Shown here in pieces: positions 15,676 through 23,931 of a stretch of DNA of 64,000 nucleotides. The translations under genes were made by a program, and so were the position numbers. The stretch is from Veillonella sp. Its GTDB lineage: Bacteria > Bacillota > Negativicutes > Veillonellales > Veillonellaceae. The notes below the pieces were generated by a model, which saw nothing but the letters and a program-made list of their open reading frames with translations, did not search any database and was not told the origin of the DNA. How positions within the stretch are numbered: position 1 is the stretch's first letter; each line of letters starts with the position of its first letter. The stretch spans positions 38,840 through 102,839 of the forward strand of contig NZ_JAGZMO010000006.1 of the NCBI RefSeq assembly GCF_018364065.1, in the 5' to 3' direction.

Positions 15676-18201
15676 TTATCGATTAGCCAATTGGTTCATA
15701 ATTTCTTGAATTTGTGCACGCAATTCTTGGTTTTCTTGTTCCTGTTTTGCTACACGGCTGTTCAAGTTATCGATTGTAGAAGCTTGTTTGGAAACTACTT
15801 CAGCTAATGCAGATTTGGAGTAATTGGAGTACTCGTTGCTGCTACCGATTTTAATGCTTACGCCGGCGTTAAACATGTTTTCGCCGCCGCCCATGCTAGT
15901 ACCAACGGAGAACATTAAATCGTTAGTTGGACGATAGAATGCACCTAACGCTACAGCATTAGCACCTTTGTAGTTACCGTAACCTGCTGCAAAACCCCAT
16001 TTTGCACTTGGATCGTAGTCTTGTGGATGTAACGCTGCTAATGCGGCTGCACCGGCACCTACACGGTCAAGACGAGTATCCAATTTGCTTACGCGGTTAT
16101 CCAAGCTAGCTACATTGTTGTTCAAGGTATTGATGCTTTCAGAGTTAGCCTGTACTTGGTTATCCAAAGCAGTAATGTTCTGAGCTGCTGTGTTGTCTTT
16201 TAAGATGTAGTTACCATCAGCGGATACGCGAGTTTCTTTTTTAATTTCGTCGCCAAGCTGAGCTACGTTAACTGCATCAGTATCGGCTACACCGGCTTTA
16301 ACACCATGGATATAGTTGTCGCCCATGCTAATGTTGCTGCCGTTGATTACAACTGTATCATTACCGGAGCTATCTTTAACAGTTAAACCGTTAGTAGATA
16401 CCTTATCCAAACCGGTTATTTCTTTGTTAAGAGCTACTTCTAACTTAGGAACAGTAGTTCCGTTAACAGTTACTGCGCTCGCAGTTGTAGTAATATTGTC
16501 GCCACCAACTATGCTAAAATCACCACCTGGGGTAACCGCTGTCTTATTACCTGCATTATCAACAATGCCAACCGGCTTAGTTTCAACGCCAATCGTTACC
16601 TGAGTACCGGATTTAGGATAACCATCTTCAGATGTTATTGGAGTTGTATTTCCTGTATCTCCAGAAGCACTTTCACCCGGAGTAGTCGTTGTATCATCGG
16701 ATGCTGTTGTCGTTGCAGAAGTTGGATTATATGGAGGCGGTGTTACAGTTACAACGTCAGTCGGCGTTTCTGTTCCAACAACATTTAAACCAATCGTAAA
16801 TTTATTACCAACACGATTTACGGTAACCCCCTCAGCGGCTTCAATATTTATACCTTCAAGAGCCATTCTTAACTGTTTAACGTTAACCGCATCATAATCA
16901 CCATAGCCCCCTGCAACATTGATAATACGGCGTGTATTAGCAGCAATAGAGGTTTTATTATCGCCAGTACCAACTGAATAAGCCACATTACCTACAGAAA
17001 CAACACCTTGAGTTGTAATATCAAATGTATCGCCAGATATATAAGCATCGTTAGCATAGTCACTACTTGGAGTTGCAATAAAGTCTTTCCCTAATACAAC
17101 AGAGTTATTAAGCAAAGAACGTGCATGAGAACCAACAGCAACAGAGTTGGAAACACCTTGCAAGCGAGCATAGTTACCTAAAGCCAAGTTGTTTACACCA
17201 CTAGTAATAGCATAATAACCAACTGCTGTAGACTCTTCACCTTTAGCTTCCGTATAATGACCGATAGCTACTGTATTATCATAGGCTGTACGAGACTGCT
17301 GTCCAATAGCGACTGAATAATTACCTTTAGCAATAGCGGCTACACCTAGAGCAATAGAGTTGGAATCATGTGCTTCAGATCCAGGTCCCAATGCCATTGT
17401 CTGGAAGCCAAAAGATTTTGCATGCACCCCTAAAGCAATTGAGTTTTGATACAATTCATTATCATTTTTACCTTTAGTATCATCTATAGGATTTGCTTCA
17501 TATTTTTCACCAATTTCATAATCAACGGTGTAATCTTTATCCTGTGGGGGTGCCTCTGGAGTTGTAACAGTAGGCTTCGTAGCACTAATTGCCCCAACAT
17601 AGGAGTCATTCCCAATCGCAATGCCATCTTTTGAGTTAATCGTTACTTCAGTTTGTGACCCTAAAGCAATAGAACGTATGCCATTTGACTTTGCTGCTAG
17701 ACCCACAGCCAATGTATCTGATTGACTAGCAACAGAACCTGCACCTAATGCAATACCATTATAACCATTCGCTTTAGCTGAATAACCTAAAGCAACACCC
17801 ATATATCCATTAGCATTAGATCTAGGACCAAATGAAACTGAATAATCCCCAATAGACTTCGCTAAATTACCAATTGCAATCGATTCTAACCCACTTGCTG
17901 CAGCTGTGGCTCCAAATGCATTCGCCAATTTAGCGGTCGCCTTCGCACTATTACCTATCGCAACGGCAAATGGTTGGTCTGCTATGGAGTTGCCCCCAAC
18001 AGCAACAGTAGCTCCTACCGCTGCATTTGCCCCTGAGCCAAGAGCTACAGCATTACTGCTTGTAGCTATAGACTTGGCACCAATAGCCACGCCAGATCCG
18101 GTACCTTCTGTATTAGTGGCCGCCAATACAGAACCGGATCCTAACATACTTACTGTTACTGCCAATACTGCTAATTGTTTCTTACTTAATTTTGATTTCA
18201 T
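15676..18201 (-). CDS. Trimeric autotransporter adhesin (YadA-like, haemagglutinin type)
   Basis: An outer-membrane trimeric adhesin of 841 residues. Order: signal peptide 1-28; YadA-type head of about 14-residue repeats (GSGVAIGAKSIA, NAVALGSGANA and similar) to about 400; a neck GGYGDYDAVNVKQL at about 430; a Thr-rich linker about 477-533 (TASDDTTTTPGESAS); a second neck ADTDAVNVAQL at about 640; a coiled coil about 674-714; the YadA anchor about 717-783 (GAGAAALAALHP to GVSIKIGS). Unusually, about 55 residues follow the barrel and form a second coiled coil (QASTIDNLNSRVAKQEQENQ). The head is interrupted at about 203-248 by a Pro/Glu/Asp-rich segment. It is alone in its transcription unit. 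Veillonella proteins of this design mediate binding to other oral bacteria (known of the group; partner not readable here). Confidence 0.95.
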   Translation of the reverse strand: MKSKLSKKQLAVLAVTVSMLGSGSVLAATNTEGTGSGVAIGAKSIATSSNAVALGSGANAAVGATVAVGGNSIADQPFAVAIGNSAKATAKLANAFGATAAASGLESIAIGNLAKSIGDYSVSFGPRSNANGYMGVALGYSAKANGYNGIALGAGSVASQSDTLAVGLAAKSNGIRSIALGSQTEVTINSKDGIAIGNDSYVGAISATKPTVTTPEAPPQDKDYTVDYEIGEKYEANPIDDTKGKNDNELYQNSIALGVHAKSFGFQTMALGPGSEAHDSNSIALGVAAIAKGNYSVAIGQQSRTAYDNTVAIGHYTEAKGEESTAVGYYAITSGVNNLALGNYARLQGVSNSVAVGSHARSLLNNSVVLGKDFIATPSSDYANDAYISGDTFDITTQGVVSVGNVAYSVGTGDNKTSIAANTRRIINVAGGYGDYDAVNVKQLRMALEGINIEAAEGVTVNRVGNKFTIGLNVVGTETPTDVVTVTPPPYNPTSATTTASDDTTTTPGESASGDTGNTTPITSEDGYPKSGTQVTIGVETKPVGIVDNAGNKTAVTPGGDFSIVGGDNITTTASAVTVNGTTVPKLEVALNKEITGLDKVSTNGLTVKDSSGNDTVVINGSNISMGDNYIHGVKAGVADTDAVNVAQLGDEIKKETRVSADGNYILKDNTAAQNITALDNQVQANSESINTLNNNVASLDNRVSKLDTRLDRVGAGAAALAALHPQDYDPSAKWGFAAGYGNYKGANAVALGAFYRPTNDLMFSVGTSMGGGENMFNAGVSIKIGSSNEYSNYSKSALAEVVSKQASTIDNLNSRVAKQEQENQELRAQIQEIMNQLANR

Positions 18202-18596
18202 GTTTGTAATTCATCCCCTTTTAATTTAATAGGAATTCAAATTATAATATACTCTTAAAATTTACTGCTCGTTCTTTCGAATGATACCTCACTATTTATC
18301 CATTGTTTACGCATATTCTTTTACATTTTATTTACTTGTGCATCCGATTCATTTTACATAGCAACCGAGCTTCTGCACCTCATATACGCTTTAACAATAT
18401 TTTTTGCAATTCATTTTTTAATGAAGTATTCATTCATTTTCATGAATTATATTATCATAAGTCGATATAGTTGTGCAACACTTATTATGGACAAATCGAT
18501 ATTTTTAAATTAGTTTTTCAATCTGTGTAATTTTTAACGTTCAGTTTATAATTATTTTATATTTAGTCTACATACAATTTATAATCCGAACAAAAA

Positions 18597-18624
18597 TTTG
18601 ACAAAACTTATATAAAGTGTCAAA
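18597..18624. repeat. Inverted repeat containing two TTGACA boxes
   Basis: TTTGACA (18597-18603) and TGTCAAA (18618-18624) flank 14 bases. Both arms look like -35 hexamers in opposite orientations, yet no good -10 box follows either. Confidence 0.45.
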
Positions 18625-18844
18625 TGATATGTTTATCTTCATATATCTGTACTTTCCTATATTTTAAAATTTATACCATCTTTGTCGATTTATATTTTTA
18701 CACAGATTATAAATAGTAAATCATCCAATTTAATTAAACAAAGTCCATTCCATAAATACATGTGTGTAAGTTTAAATAATTCGATTATTAGATAATATAA
18801 ATTATTTAGATTTATTTTTCAGTTATTTTCATATATGATTAATG

Positions 18845-18877
18845 AAAAAGAACACTCAACGATTGAGTGTTCTTTTT
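18845..18877. terminator. Orphan bidirectional terminator
   Basis: A perfect 15-bp stem (AAAAAGAACACTCAA with 18863-18877) has a three-base loop, and a T-run on both strands. It lies between divergent genes, so neither known neighbour is transcribed into it. Confidence 0.85.
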
Positions 18878-19046
18878 CTATGATATGTATTTTAAAGTGC
18901 TTCGTTTATATCGGTATATTTTTGAATTTATATATCATATACAAGCTTTTCTTTCAATATACTAAGTAATTGAATGATAAGTGTCTCTATCTGCAAATCA
19001 AGTTACATCTATATGTAATTCGTTAGCTGCCAATACATTAAGCGAC

Positions 19047-19166
19047 GACAAATATGCAAAACTAATCACAAATATGCTAAACTATCTATAATACACCAGA
19101 TTAACTACGAGTATGCTAAATTAAGTTCAAATCTGCTATACGAACTATAAATATACTAAACAAACT
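19047..19166. repeat. Degenerate tandem repeats of AAATATGCTAAAC
   Basis: About five imperfect copies of a roughly 13-base core (AAATATGCAAAAC, AAATATGCTAAAC, AGTATGCTAAATT, AATCTGCTATACG, AAATATACTAAAC) occur with irregular spacing of about 20-35 bases just before the GNAT gene. Confidence 0.55.
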
Positions 19167-19182
19167 GACATAGGAGATAGAT

Positions 19183-19629
19183 ATGGAAATTTATGAAGTT
19201 ACGGAACGAACCCCACAACTGATAGAGCAATTGCTTCACGTATGGGAAGACTCAGTTAAGGCGACTCACTTATTCCTATCCCCTGATGAAATAGAGTTCA
19301 TTAAACAATATGTCCCTCAAGGGCTGCAACAAATCGGTCACTTAGTTATTGCCGAAAATGAAGCGCAAGAACCAATCGCCTTTATGGGGATTCAGGATCA
19401 GCACTTGGAAATGCTGTTTATCGCGCCACAGGAGCGCAGTCAGGGCTTAGGTCGCCAATTATTTAATTACGGTGTTACGCACCATAAGATTAACCATGTA
19501 ACCGTTAATGAGCAAAATCCGGAGGCCAAAGGATTCTATGAACACATGGGCTTTGAAGTGTACAAATGGAGCGAGCTTGATGAACAGGGCAATCCGTATC
19601 CGATTCTTTATATGAAACTGAAGCAATAA
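19183..19629 (+). CDS. GNAT-family N-acetyltransferase
   Basis: A 148-residue acetyl-CoA-dependent acyltransferase. The acetyl-CoA loop is in LEMLFIAPQERSQGLGRQLFNYG (motif A, Q-x-x-G-x-G), and the C-terminal part has VNEQNPEAKGFYEHMGFEVYKW, the usual motif B with Asn-Pro and Phe-Tyr. The substrate is not readable. TAGGAG precedes the ATG and a strong terminator follows the stop directly, so it is a single-gene unit. Confidence 0.92.
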   Translation: MEIYEVTERTPQLIEQLLHVWEDSVKATHLFLSPDEIEFIKQYVPQGLQQIGHLVIAENEAQEPIAFMGIQDQHLEMLFIAPQERSQGLGRQLFNYGVTHHKINHVTVNEQNPEAKGFYEHMGFEVYKWSELDEQGNPYPILYMKLKQ

Positions 19630-19679
19630 AAAAAGCTGTAGCAAATTACGATGCATTTCGCAATTTGCTACAGCTTTTT
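19630..19679 (+). terminator. Intrinsic terminator of the GNAT gene
   Basis: An 18-bp stem (AAAAAGCTGTAGCAAATT at 19630-19647 with 19662-19679) ends in a T-run. A-runs and T-runs on both sides allow bidirectional use. The arm resembles that of the terminator at 3317. Confidence 0.9.
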
Positions 19680-19774
19680 CACTCTATCTTTATTTTAATT
19701 TACCGCTTTTTTCAATCAATGATTCAATTTAATATTTTTTGCATATCTAGTTATTCCTTATTAAAACTACATTT

Positions 19775-19984
19775 CTAATACTCATATAAGAAATCTACTA
19801 TATCAGCTGCAATTTCAAGCATTGGCGTTTCTATTTCCTTCGCAGATTCTTCAACTTCAAAGTCTGCCGCCTTTTCATATAAGGCATCCAGTTCTGCTTC
19901 ACTTAACCTAGGTAAGTCTTCATACGCAACTCCAAGTCTTAACTTCATGACTTCCCTTGCTTCCAAACTCAGTTCTTTGGCCAT
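19775..19984 (-). CDS. Small acidic hypothetical protein
   Basis: A 69-residue acidic protein (MAKELSLEAREVMKLRLGV start, many Glu and Asp, ending DFLYEY). A GGAGGG ribosome-binding site at good distance supports it as real. It is predicted mostly helical and has no signal peptide or transmembrane helix. I do not recognise a family. It follows the CPCC gene by 56 bases and is probably co-transcribed with it. Confidence 0.65.
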   Translation of the reverse strand: MAKELSLEAREVMKLRLGVAYEDLPRLSEAELDALYEKAADFEVEESAKEIETPMLEIAADIVDFLYEY

Positions 19985-20040
19985 ATATTTCCCTCCGGTT
20001 CAATCAATAGAAACTGTTTCACACCAATACTCTTATCCCC

Positions 20041-20235
20041 CTACAATACGATTTTTCCTCTGGCCCACTCAGCCTTTGCCTGATTCAAAGACAATTTATT
20101 GGCTCCACCGGCATAATCAGGATGTTCATACTGAAACGGATCATCCTCCCACCAACAAACGGTACAAATATCATGCTCATGCAGCTCATCCAATGTTTCA
20201 TTATTACAAACTGGACATCTATATAATTTACTCAT
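20041..20235 (-). CDS. CPCC-type cysteine-rich zinc-ribbon protein
   Basis: A 64-residue protein whose CPVC and CTVC pairs (YRCPVCNNETLDE and DICTVCWWEDDPFQ) form a probable zinc ribbon. It continues with the typical HPDYAGGANKLSLNQAKAEW. This is the pattern of the CPCC family (PF14206-type). Family members are scattered singly in bacterial genomes, sometimes near toxin-immunity loci; no function is established. GGGAGG precedes the ATG. Confidence 0.85.
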   Translation of the reverse strand: MSKLYRCPVCNNETLDELHEHDICTVCWWEDDPFQYEHPDYAGGANKLSLNQAKAEWARGKIVL

Positions 20236-20459
20236 TTGTTGCGCCTCCCTGCGCTTATATATAGCTTACTGCTCACATTACGACTTACTCACACTTATAT
20301 ACTTATGCATCAGACCTTCGTTTTCCTTCTTTTATAATTCTATAGTTTCTTTATTTATTGTTTTACTTTTCAAAAATATATACCTATTTTAATTTTGCTC
20401 GTGTCATCAAATTTCCCCTATATTATTACCTTATAACGGCACATCTTATGAACGTCATA

Positions 20460-20489
20460 TTGACTAATGACGGGTATTTTATGTATAAT
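20460..20489 (+). promoter_or_regulatory. Promoter of the tRNA gene
   Basis: TTGACT (20460-20465) and TATAAT (20484-20489), spaced 18 bases, lie about 40 bases before the tRNA. Confidence 0.75.
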
Positions 20490-20531
20490 AATTTGGTGAT
20501 ATCATATAGTTAAGGTATTACTAATTATCTT

Positions 20532-20606
20532 GGGCCTATAGCTCAGGGGTAGAGCAACCGGCTCATAACCGGTCGGTCCCTGGTTCGAACCCAGGTGGGC
20601 CCACCA
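20532..20606 (+). tRNA. tRNA with CAU anticodon (Met elongator or Ile2)
   Basis: A 75-base cloverleaf. Acceptor arm GGGCCTA pairs with TGGGCCC, D-loop TAGCTCAGGGGTAGAGC, anticodon stem ACCGG/CCGGT around CTCATAA, T-arm CCTGGTTCGAACCCAGG, and an encoded CCA end. The G1-C72 pair and the D-arm argue against initiator tRNA. CAU can be elongator Met or, if C34 is modified to lysidine, Ile2; sequence alone did not let me decide. Confidence 0.95.
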
Positions 20607-20620
20607 AGTAGACATGACGA

Positions 20621-20660
20621 ACCACTATTACAAGTTACGTATTGTAGTAGTGGTTTTTTT
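20621..20660 (+). terminator. Terminator of the tRNA transcript
   Basis: ACCACTA-T-TACAA pairs with TTGTA-G-TAGTGGT, followed by seven Ts, 15 bases after the tRNA. Confidence 0.85.
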
Positions 20661-20716
20661 ATTATTAAAGTGTTATTGCTAATTATTTTGATTCTTTAGA
20701 CAAGATGATTATTGCC

Positions 20717-20745
20717 TTTACTTTTGAATAATATTGTGTTATAGT
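20717..20745 (+). promoter_or_regulatory. Promoter of the candidate small RNA
   Basis: TTTACT (20717-20722) and TATAGT (20740-20745) are spaced 17 bases; four and five of six matches to consensus. Confidence 0.5.
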
Positions 20746-20751
20746 ACCTTT

Positions 20752-20816
20752 TAAATAGTGCCCTTTGTTGTAGGCCTCCCACCATCAGGGATATGCTGAA
20801 GCTTAGGGCTTTTTTA
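20752..20816 (+). ncRNA. Candidate small RNA beside rpoD
   Basis: About 65 bases with a promoter seven bases upstream and an end that looks like a terminator: GCCCT (20760-20764) can pair with AGGGC (20805-20809), directly followed by a T-run. The inside contains CCTCCCACC, which could bind purine-rich Shine-Dalgarno sequences, and further short pairing. There is no ORF, and no gene downstream on this strand to be regulated in cis. It does not match tmRNA, SRP RNA, 6S RNA or any riboswitch I know. Confidence 0.45.
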
Positions 20817-20873
20817 TTTTTTAGGACAGAATTCCAAAGCTAAAAATTTAAAACAAATTTAAACTGAAATCAA

Positions 20874-20906
20874 TCAAAAAAAGAGGCAACATATCGTTGC
20901 CTCTTT
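20874..20906 (-). terminator. Intrinsic terminator of rpoD
   Basis: AAAGAGGCAAC (20880-20890) pairs with GTTGCCTCTTT (20896-20906); the minus strand continues with a run of seven Ts. Confidence 0.88.
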
Positions 20907-20957
20907 CTATTTATCTATATATATCTATTATATAGTGCACCGAGTCTCTTATACCGA

Positions 20958-22124
20958 TTATAAGAAATCTCTGATTTTATCGCGTTTTCCACGGTTGCGA
21001 AGTTTTGTGAGTGCTTTGCCTTCGATCTGACGAATACGTTCACGGGTTACTTTGAAGTATTGCCCTACTTCTTCCAAGGTACGTGGTTTGCCATCTTTCA
21101 AACCGAAGCGAAGGATCAATACCTGCTGTTCACGTTCGGTGAGGCAGGAGAATACGTCTTCAATCTGTTCTTTTAACAGAATGTAGCTAGCCGCATCATC
21201 CGGAGCGATAGCATCCTGGTCTTCGATGAAGTCGCCCAAATGGGAGTCTTCTTCTTCGCCGATTGGCGTTTCCAAGGAAACCGGTTCCTGCGCGATTTTT
21301 TGAATCTCACGTACACGTTCTACGCTGATGCCCATACCTTCCGCAATTTCTTCAGGCAATGGTTCGCGACCTTTATCCTGTAACAACTGACGGGAAATAC
21401 GAATCAATTTGTTAATAGTTTCAACCATGTGTACAGGAATACGGATTGTACGAGCCTGGTCCGCAATGGCGCGAGTAATGGCCTGACGAATCCACCATGT
21501 AGCGTATGTGGAGAATTTATAACCTTTCGTGTAGTCGAATTTATCAACCGCTTTAATAAGGCCCAAGTTGCCCTCCTGAATTAAATCCAAGAATAACATG
21601 CCACGGCCTACGTAGCGTTTTGCAATACTAACTACGAGACGAAGGTTCGCATCGATGAGCTTCTGTTTAGCTCGTTCACCGTCGCGCATTTCTTTGTAGG
21701 ACGCATCATCTTTGGCACCCGCTTCAATCTGCTGGGCCAATAAGATTTCTTCGTCTGCAGAAAGCAATGGCACACGGCCGATTTCCTTCAAGTACATACG
21801 AACAGGGTCATCAATATTAACCCCTTCCGGAATACTCAGACCAAGACTTACTTCTTTCGCTTCACGTACGTCATCAGTAGCGTCTTCATCATCATCTTCC
21901 ATGATATCTTCGTCATCATCTACAGCAACGTCGTCTGTTACTACATCTATATTACTTTTCTGCAATACTTCATACATATCATCCAATTGCTCCGCCGTAA
22001 GTTCCACTTCTTCGTGAAGAGCATCGGTAATTTCTTTGCTGGTAAGGGCACCTGTCTGTCTTCCCTTTGCTACTAATTGTTCTATAATCTCTTCTAGTCT
22101 TGATTTACTTTGCTTCTTAGCCAC
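20958..22124 (-). CDS. rpoD: Primary sigma factor RpoD (sigma-70/SigA)
   Basis: Housekeeping sigma factor, 388 residues. The N-terminal part is strongly acidic (VDDDEDIMEDDDEDATDDV; region 1.1). It is followed by region 1.2 (DPVRMYLKEIGRVPLLSADEE), region 2 with NLRLVVSIAKRYVGRGMLFLDLIQEGN and the -10-reading helix FSTYATWWIRQAITRAI, region 3, and region 4.2 with TLEEVGQYFKVTRERIRQIEGKALTKLR. The start codon is GTG behind AAAGGA. It lies 28 bases after dnaG, as in Bacillus. Many promoters in this window fit its TTGACA/TATAAT specificity. Confidence 0.97.
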   Translation of the reverse strand: MAKKQSKSRLEEIIEQLVAKGRQTGALTSKEITDALHEEVELTAEQLDDMYEVLQKSNIDVVTDDVAVDDDEDIMEDDDEDATDDVREAKEVSLGLSIPEGVNIDDPVRMYLKEIGRVPLLSADEEILLAQQIEAGAKDDASYKEMRDGERAKQKLIDANLRLVVSIAKRYVGRGMLFLDLIQEGNLGLIKAVDKFDYTKGYKFSTYATWWIRQAITRAIADQARTIRIPVHMVETINKLIRISRQLLQDKGREPLPEEIAEGMGISVERVREIQKIAQEPVSLETPIGEEEDSHLGDFIEDQDAIAPDDAASYILLKEQIEDVFSCLTEREQQVLILRFGLKDGKPRTLEEVGQYFKVTRERIRQIEGKALTKLRNRGKRDKIRDFL

Positions 22125-22152
22125 AACGCTCTTCCTTTCTTTTATAGATTTA

Positions 22153-23931
22153 TCAGGACCATTCTTTTATCAAGGTCTGTAATTCCTGACATAGTTTTAA
22201 TTCTTCAATAAAACGCGAATCTCCTGCACGATTTAGCTGATCCGCCAAGGTGCTGTGCTTTTTATACTGTTCACGCAGTGATTTCAGACGCACTGCACGT
22301 ATATATCCATCTAAAGCAGCCTGTTCATAATGCAACATCATCAATGGTGCATAGGCTTCCTGTTCTTCTTCTGTTAACCGTTCTTCTAATGCCGTCGTCT
22401 GCAGTTGGCCTGTTTCGGCTACAACTTGACCGGCTTTTTCCAATATGGAGCGGTATTCTTCTTTTTCAAAATCTTCCGCCGGTAAATAGGCACGAACACG
22501 TTCAAGGTTCTGTACGGATTCCAAGGCCATGGCCATTAAGAAATCCTCTTCCGTCGTTTTACGCAAACTGTTCGCATTCGGTGCCTTCGGCCTGATTGCC
22601 ACGGTGCCCTTGCCTGTATATTGTCTGAACATGCGTAAAATCGTACTCGTATCCATCCACAACGGAAGTGCCAGCGCCTTCAGCGCATTTTCCCGTTCCA
22701 TCGGATTGGTAAGGCCCTTTATGTAATTAAACATATTCATTAAAATGGCCTGTTTGCCCGCAGAGGTATTGCGATCATGTTGGATGAGGGATTCGTTAAG
22801 GAAAAATTCAAACGGCGTAATAGCCTGGTCTACCAGCTCCAGGAAAGCGTCTCCTCCGTGATTTTTCACATACTCGTCCGGGTCTTTTCCATCCGGCATA
22901 GCTACGATACGCACTTTGAAGTCCGTGTCCTGTAAAATTTCGATTGCTTTACGAGCTGCCTTTTGACCGGCTCCATCCATATCGTATGCCAACACCACTT
23001 CATCAGCCTGACGCACAAAAAGGCGCCCCTGATTCGCGGTAAATGCGGTCCCCAGTGAGGCGACCACATTTGTAACTCCTGCATTATGGGCACTAATTAC
23101 ATCCATATACCCTTCCACAAGTATAACCTGTCTCTTCTTGCGTACTGTTTCATAAGCCTTATCGAAGGCGAACAGCATATGCCCTTTGCTGAAAATACTT
23201 GTTTCCGGGGAATTCAAATACTTCGGTCCGTTGTCATCTTTGGCGAAAACGCGCCCGCCGAAAGCGACAATACGACCGCGACCATCCGCAATGGGGTACA
23301 TCACCCGATTTCTGAAATAGTCGTACACTTTACCGGTGTTATTCTTGCGGCACAGCCCGAGCTCAATGAGAGTCCGTTCGTCTATGCCCCGCTTTATAAA
23401 ATCTCTATATAGGCGATCCCAACTGTCCGGGGCGAAGCCTAAGCGAAATCGCTTGATAATATCTAATGATAGTCCCCGTCGTTGCAGATATTCGAGACCC
23501 ACTTTCCCCATCTCCGTCTTCATCAGACAGTTGTGGAAATAGTTGGCCGCCAAATCATTGACCCTATAGAGTTCATCTCTGTGCGCTTTACGTTTCCGTT
23601 CTTCCTCGGTAAGCGCTTTTTCCGGAAGTCGGATATTGGCTCGATTGGCCAATTTTTCAAGAGCAGCCGGAAAGGTTAATCCTTCTATTTTCATGAGGAA
23701 ACTAATGACATTTCCTGATTCATGACATCCGAAACAATAAAAAAAGCCCTTTTCTGGGGTAACACTAAAAGAAGGCGTAGACTCATTGTGAAAGGGACAT
23801 CGGCCCCAGAAGTTTCTCCCATTCTTTTTAAGCGGTACATGTTCAGAAATCACTTCCACTATGTCGTTTGCGTTTTTTATTTGTTCAATTAAATCGTCAT
23901 CAAAGTGTCTATTCATCTCTTCACATCCCAT
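22153..23931 (-). CDS. dnaG: DNA primase
   Basis: Makes RNA primers for DNA replication together with the replicative helicase. The 592 residues have the CHC2 zinc finger (CPFH at 45-48 and CFGC at 66-69), the RNA polymerase core, the TOPRIM domain (ILVEGYMDVISAHNAG, then LAYDMDGAGQKAARKA) and a C-terminal helicase-binding region. The start is uncertain: MGCEEMNRHF or the internal MNRHFDDDLIE; neither has a well-placed ribosome-binding site. A TTGACA lies at 23995-24000 on the minus strand but lacks a clear -10 box. Confidence 0.96.
   Translation of the reverse strand: MGCEEMNRHFDDDLIEQIKNANDIVEVISEHVPLKKNGRNFWGRCPFHNESTPSFSVTPEKGFFYCFGCHESGNVISFLMKIEGLTFPAALEKLANRANIRLPEKALTEEERKRKAHRDELYRVNDLAANYFHNCLMKTEMGKVGLEYLQRRGLSLDIIKRFRLGFAPDSWDRLYRDFIKRGIDERTLIELGLCRKNNTGKVYDYFRNRVMYPIADGRGRIVAFGGRVFAKDDNGPKYLNSPETSIFSKGHMLFAFDKAYETVRKKRQVILVEGYMDVISAHNAGVTNVVASLGTAFTANQGRLFVRQADEVVLAYDMDGAGQKAARKAIEILQDTDFKVRIVAMPDGKDPDEYVKNHGGDAFLELVDQAITPFEFFLNESLIQHDRNTSAGKQAILMNMFNYIKGLTNPMERENALKALALPLWMDTSTILRMFRQYTGKGTVAIRPKAPNANSLRKTTEEDFLMAMALESVQNLERVRAYLPAEDFEKEEYRSILEKAGQVVAETGQLQTTALEERLTEEEQEAYAPLMMLHYEQAALDGYIRAVRLKSLREQYKKHSTLADQLNRAGDSRFIEELKLCQELQTLIKEWS

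Larger units (their letters stand above)
18202..19182. other. Long AT-rich divergent intergenic region
   Basis: This 981-base, very AT-rich gap lies between the divergent adhesin and GNAT genes. It holds a TATAAT-like adhesin -10 near 18240, an inverted repeat of TTTGACA at 18597-18624, a perfect bidirectional terminator at 18845-18877 with no annotated gene feeding it, and degenerate tandem repeats at 19047-19166. No open frame in it looks coding. Confidence 0.6.
20607..20957. other. Gap between the tRNA and rpoD
   Basis: This 351-base gap holds the tRNA terminator, a candidate small RNA with its own promoter and terminator, and the rpoD terminator; all are listed separately. No coding frame was seen. 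Confidence 0.7.

Noticed and set aside
20532..20606. Initiator tRNA-fMet
   Set aside because: The first base pair is G-C rather than the mismatch of initiator tRNAs.
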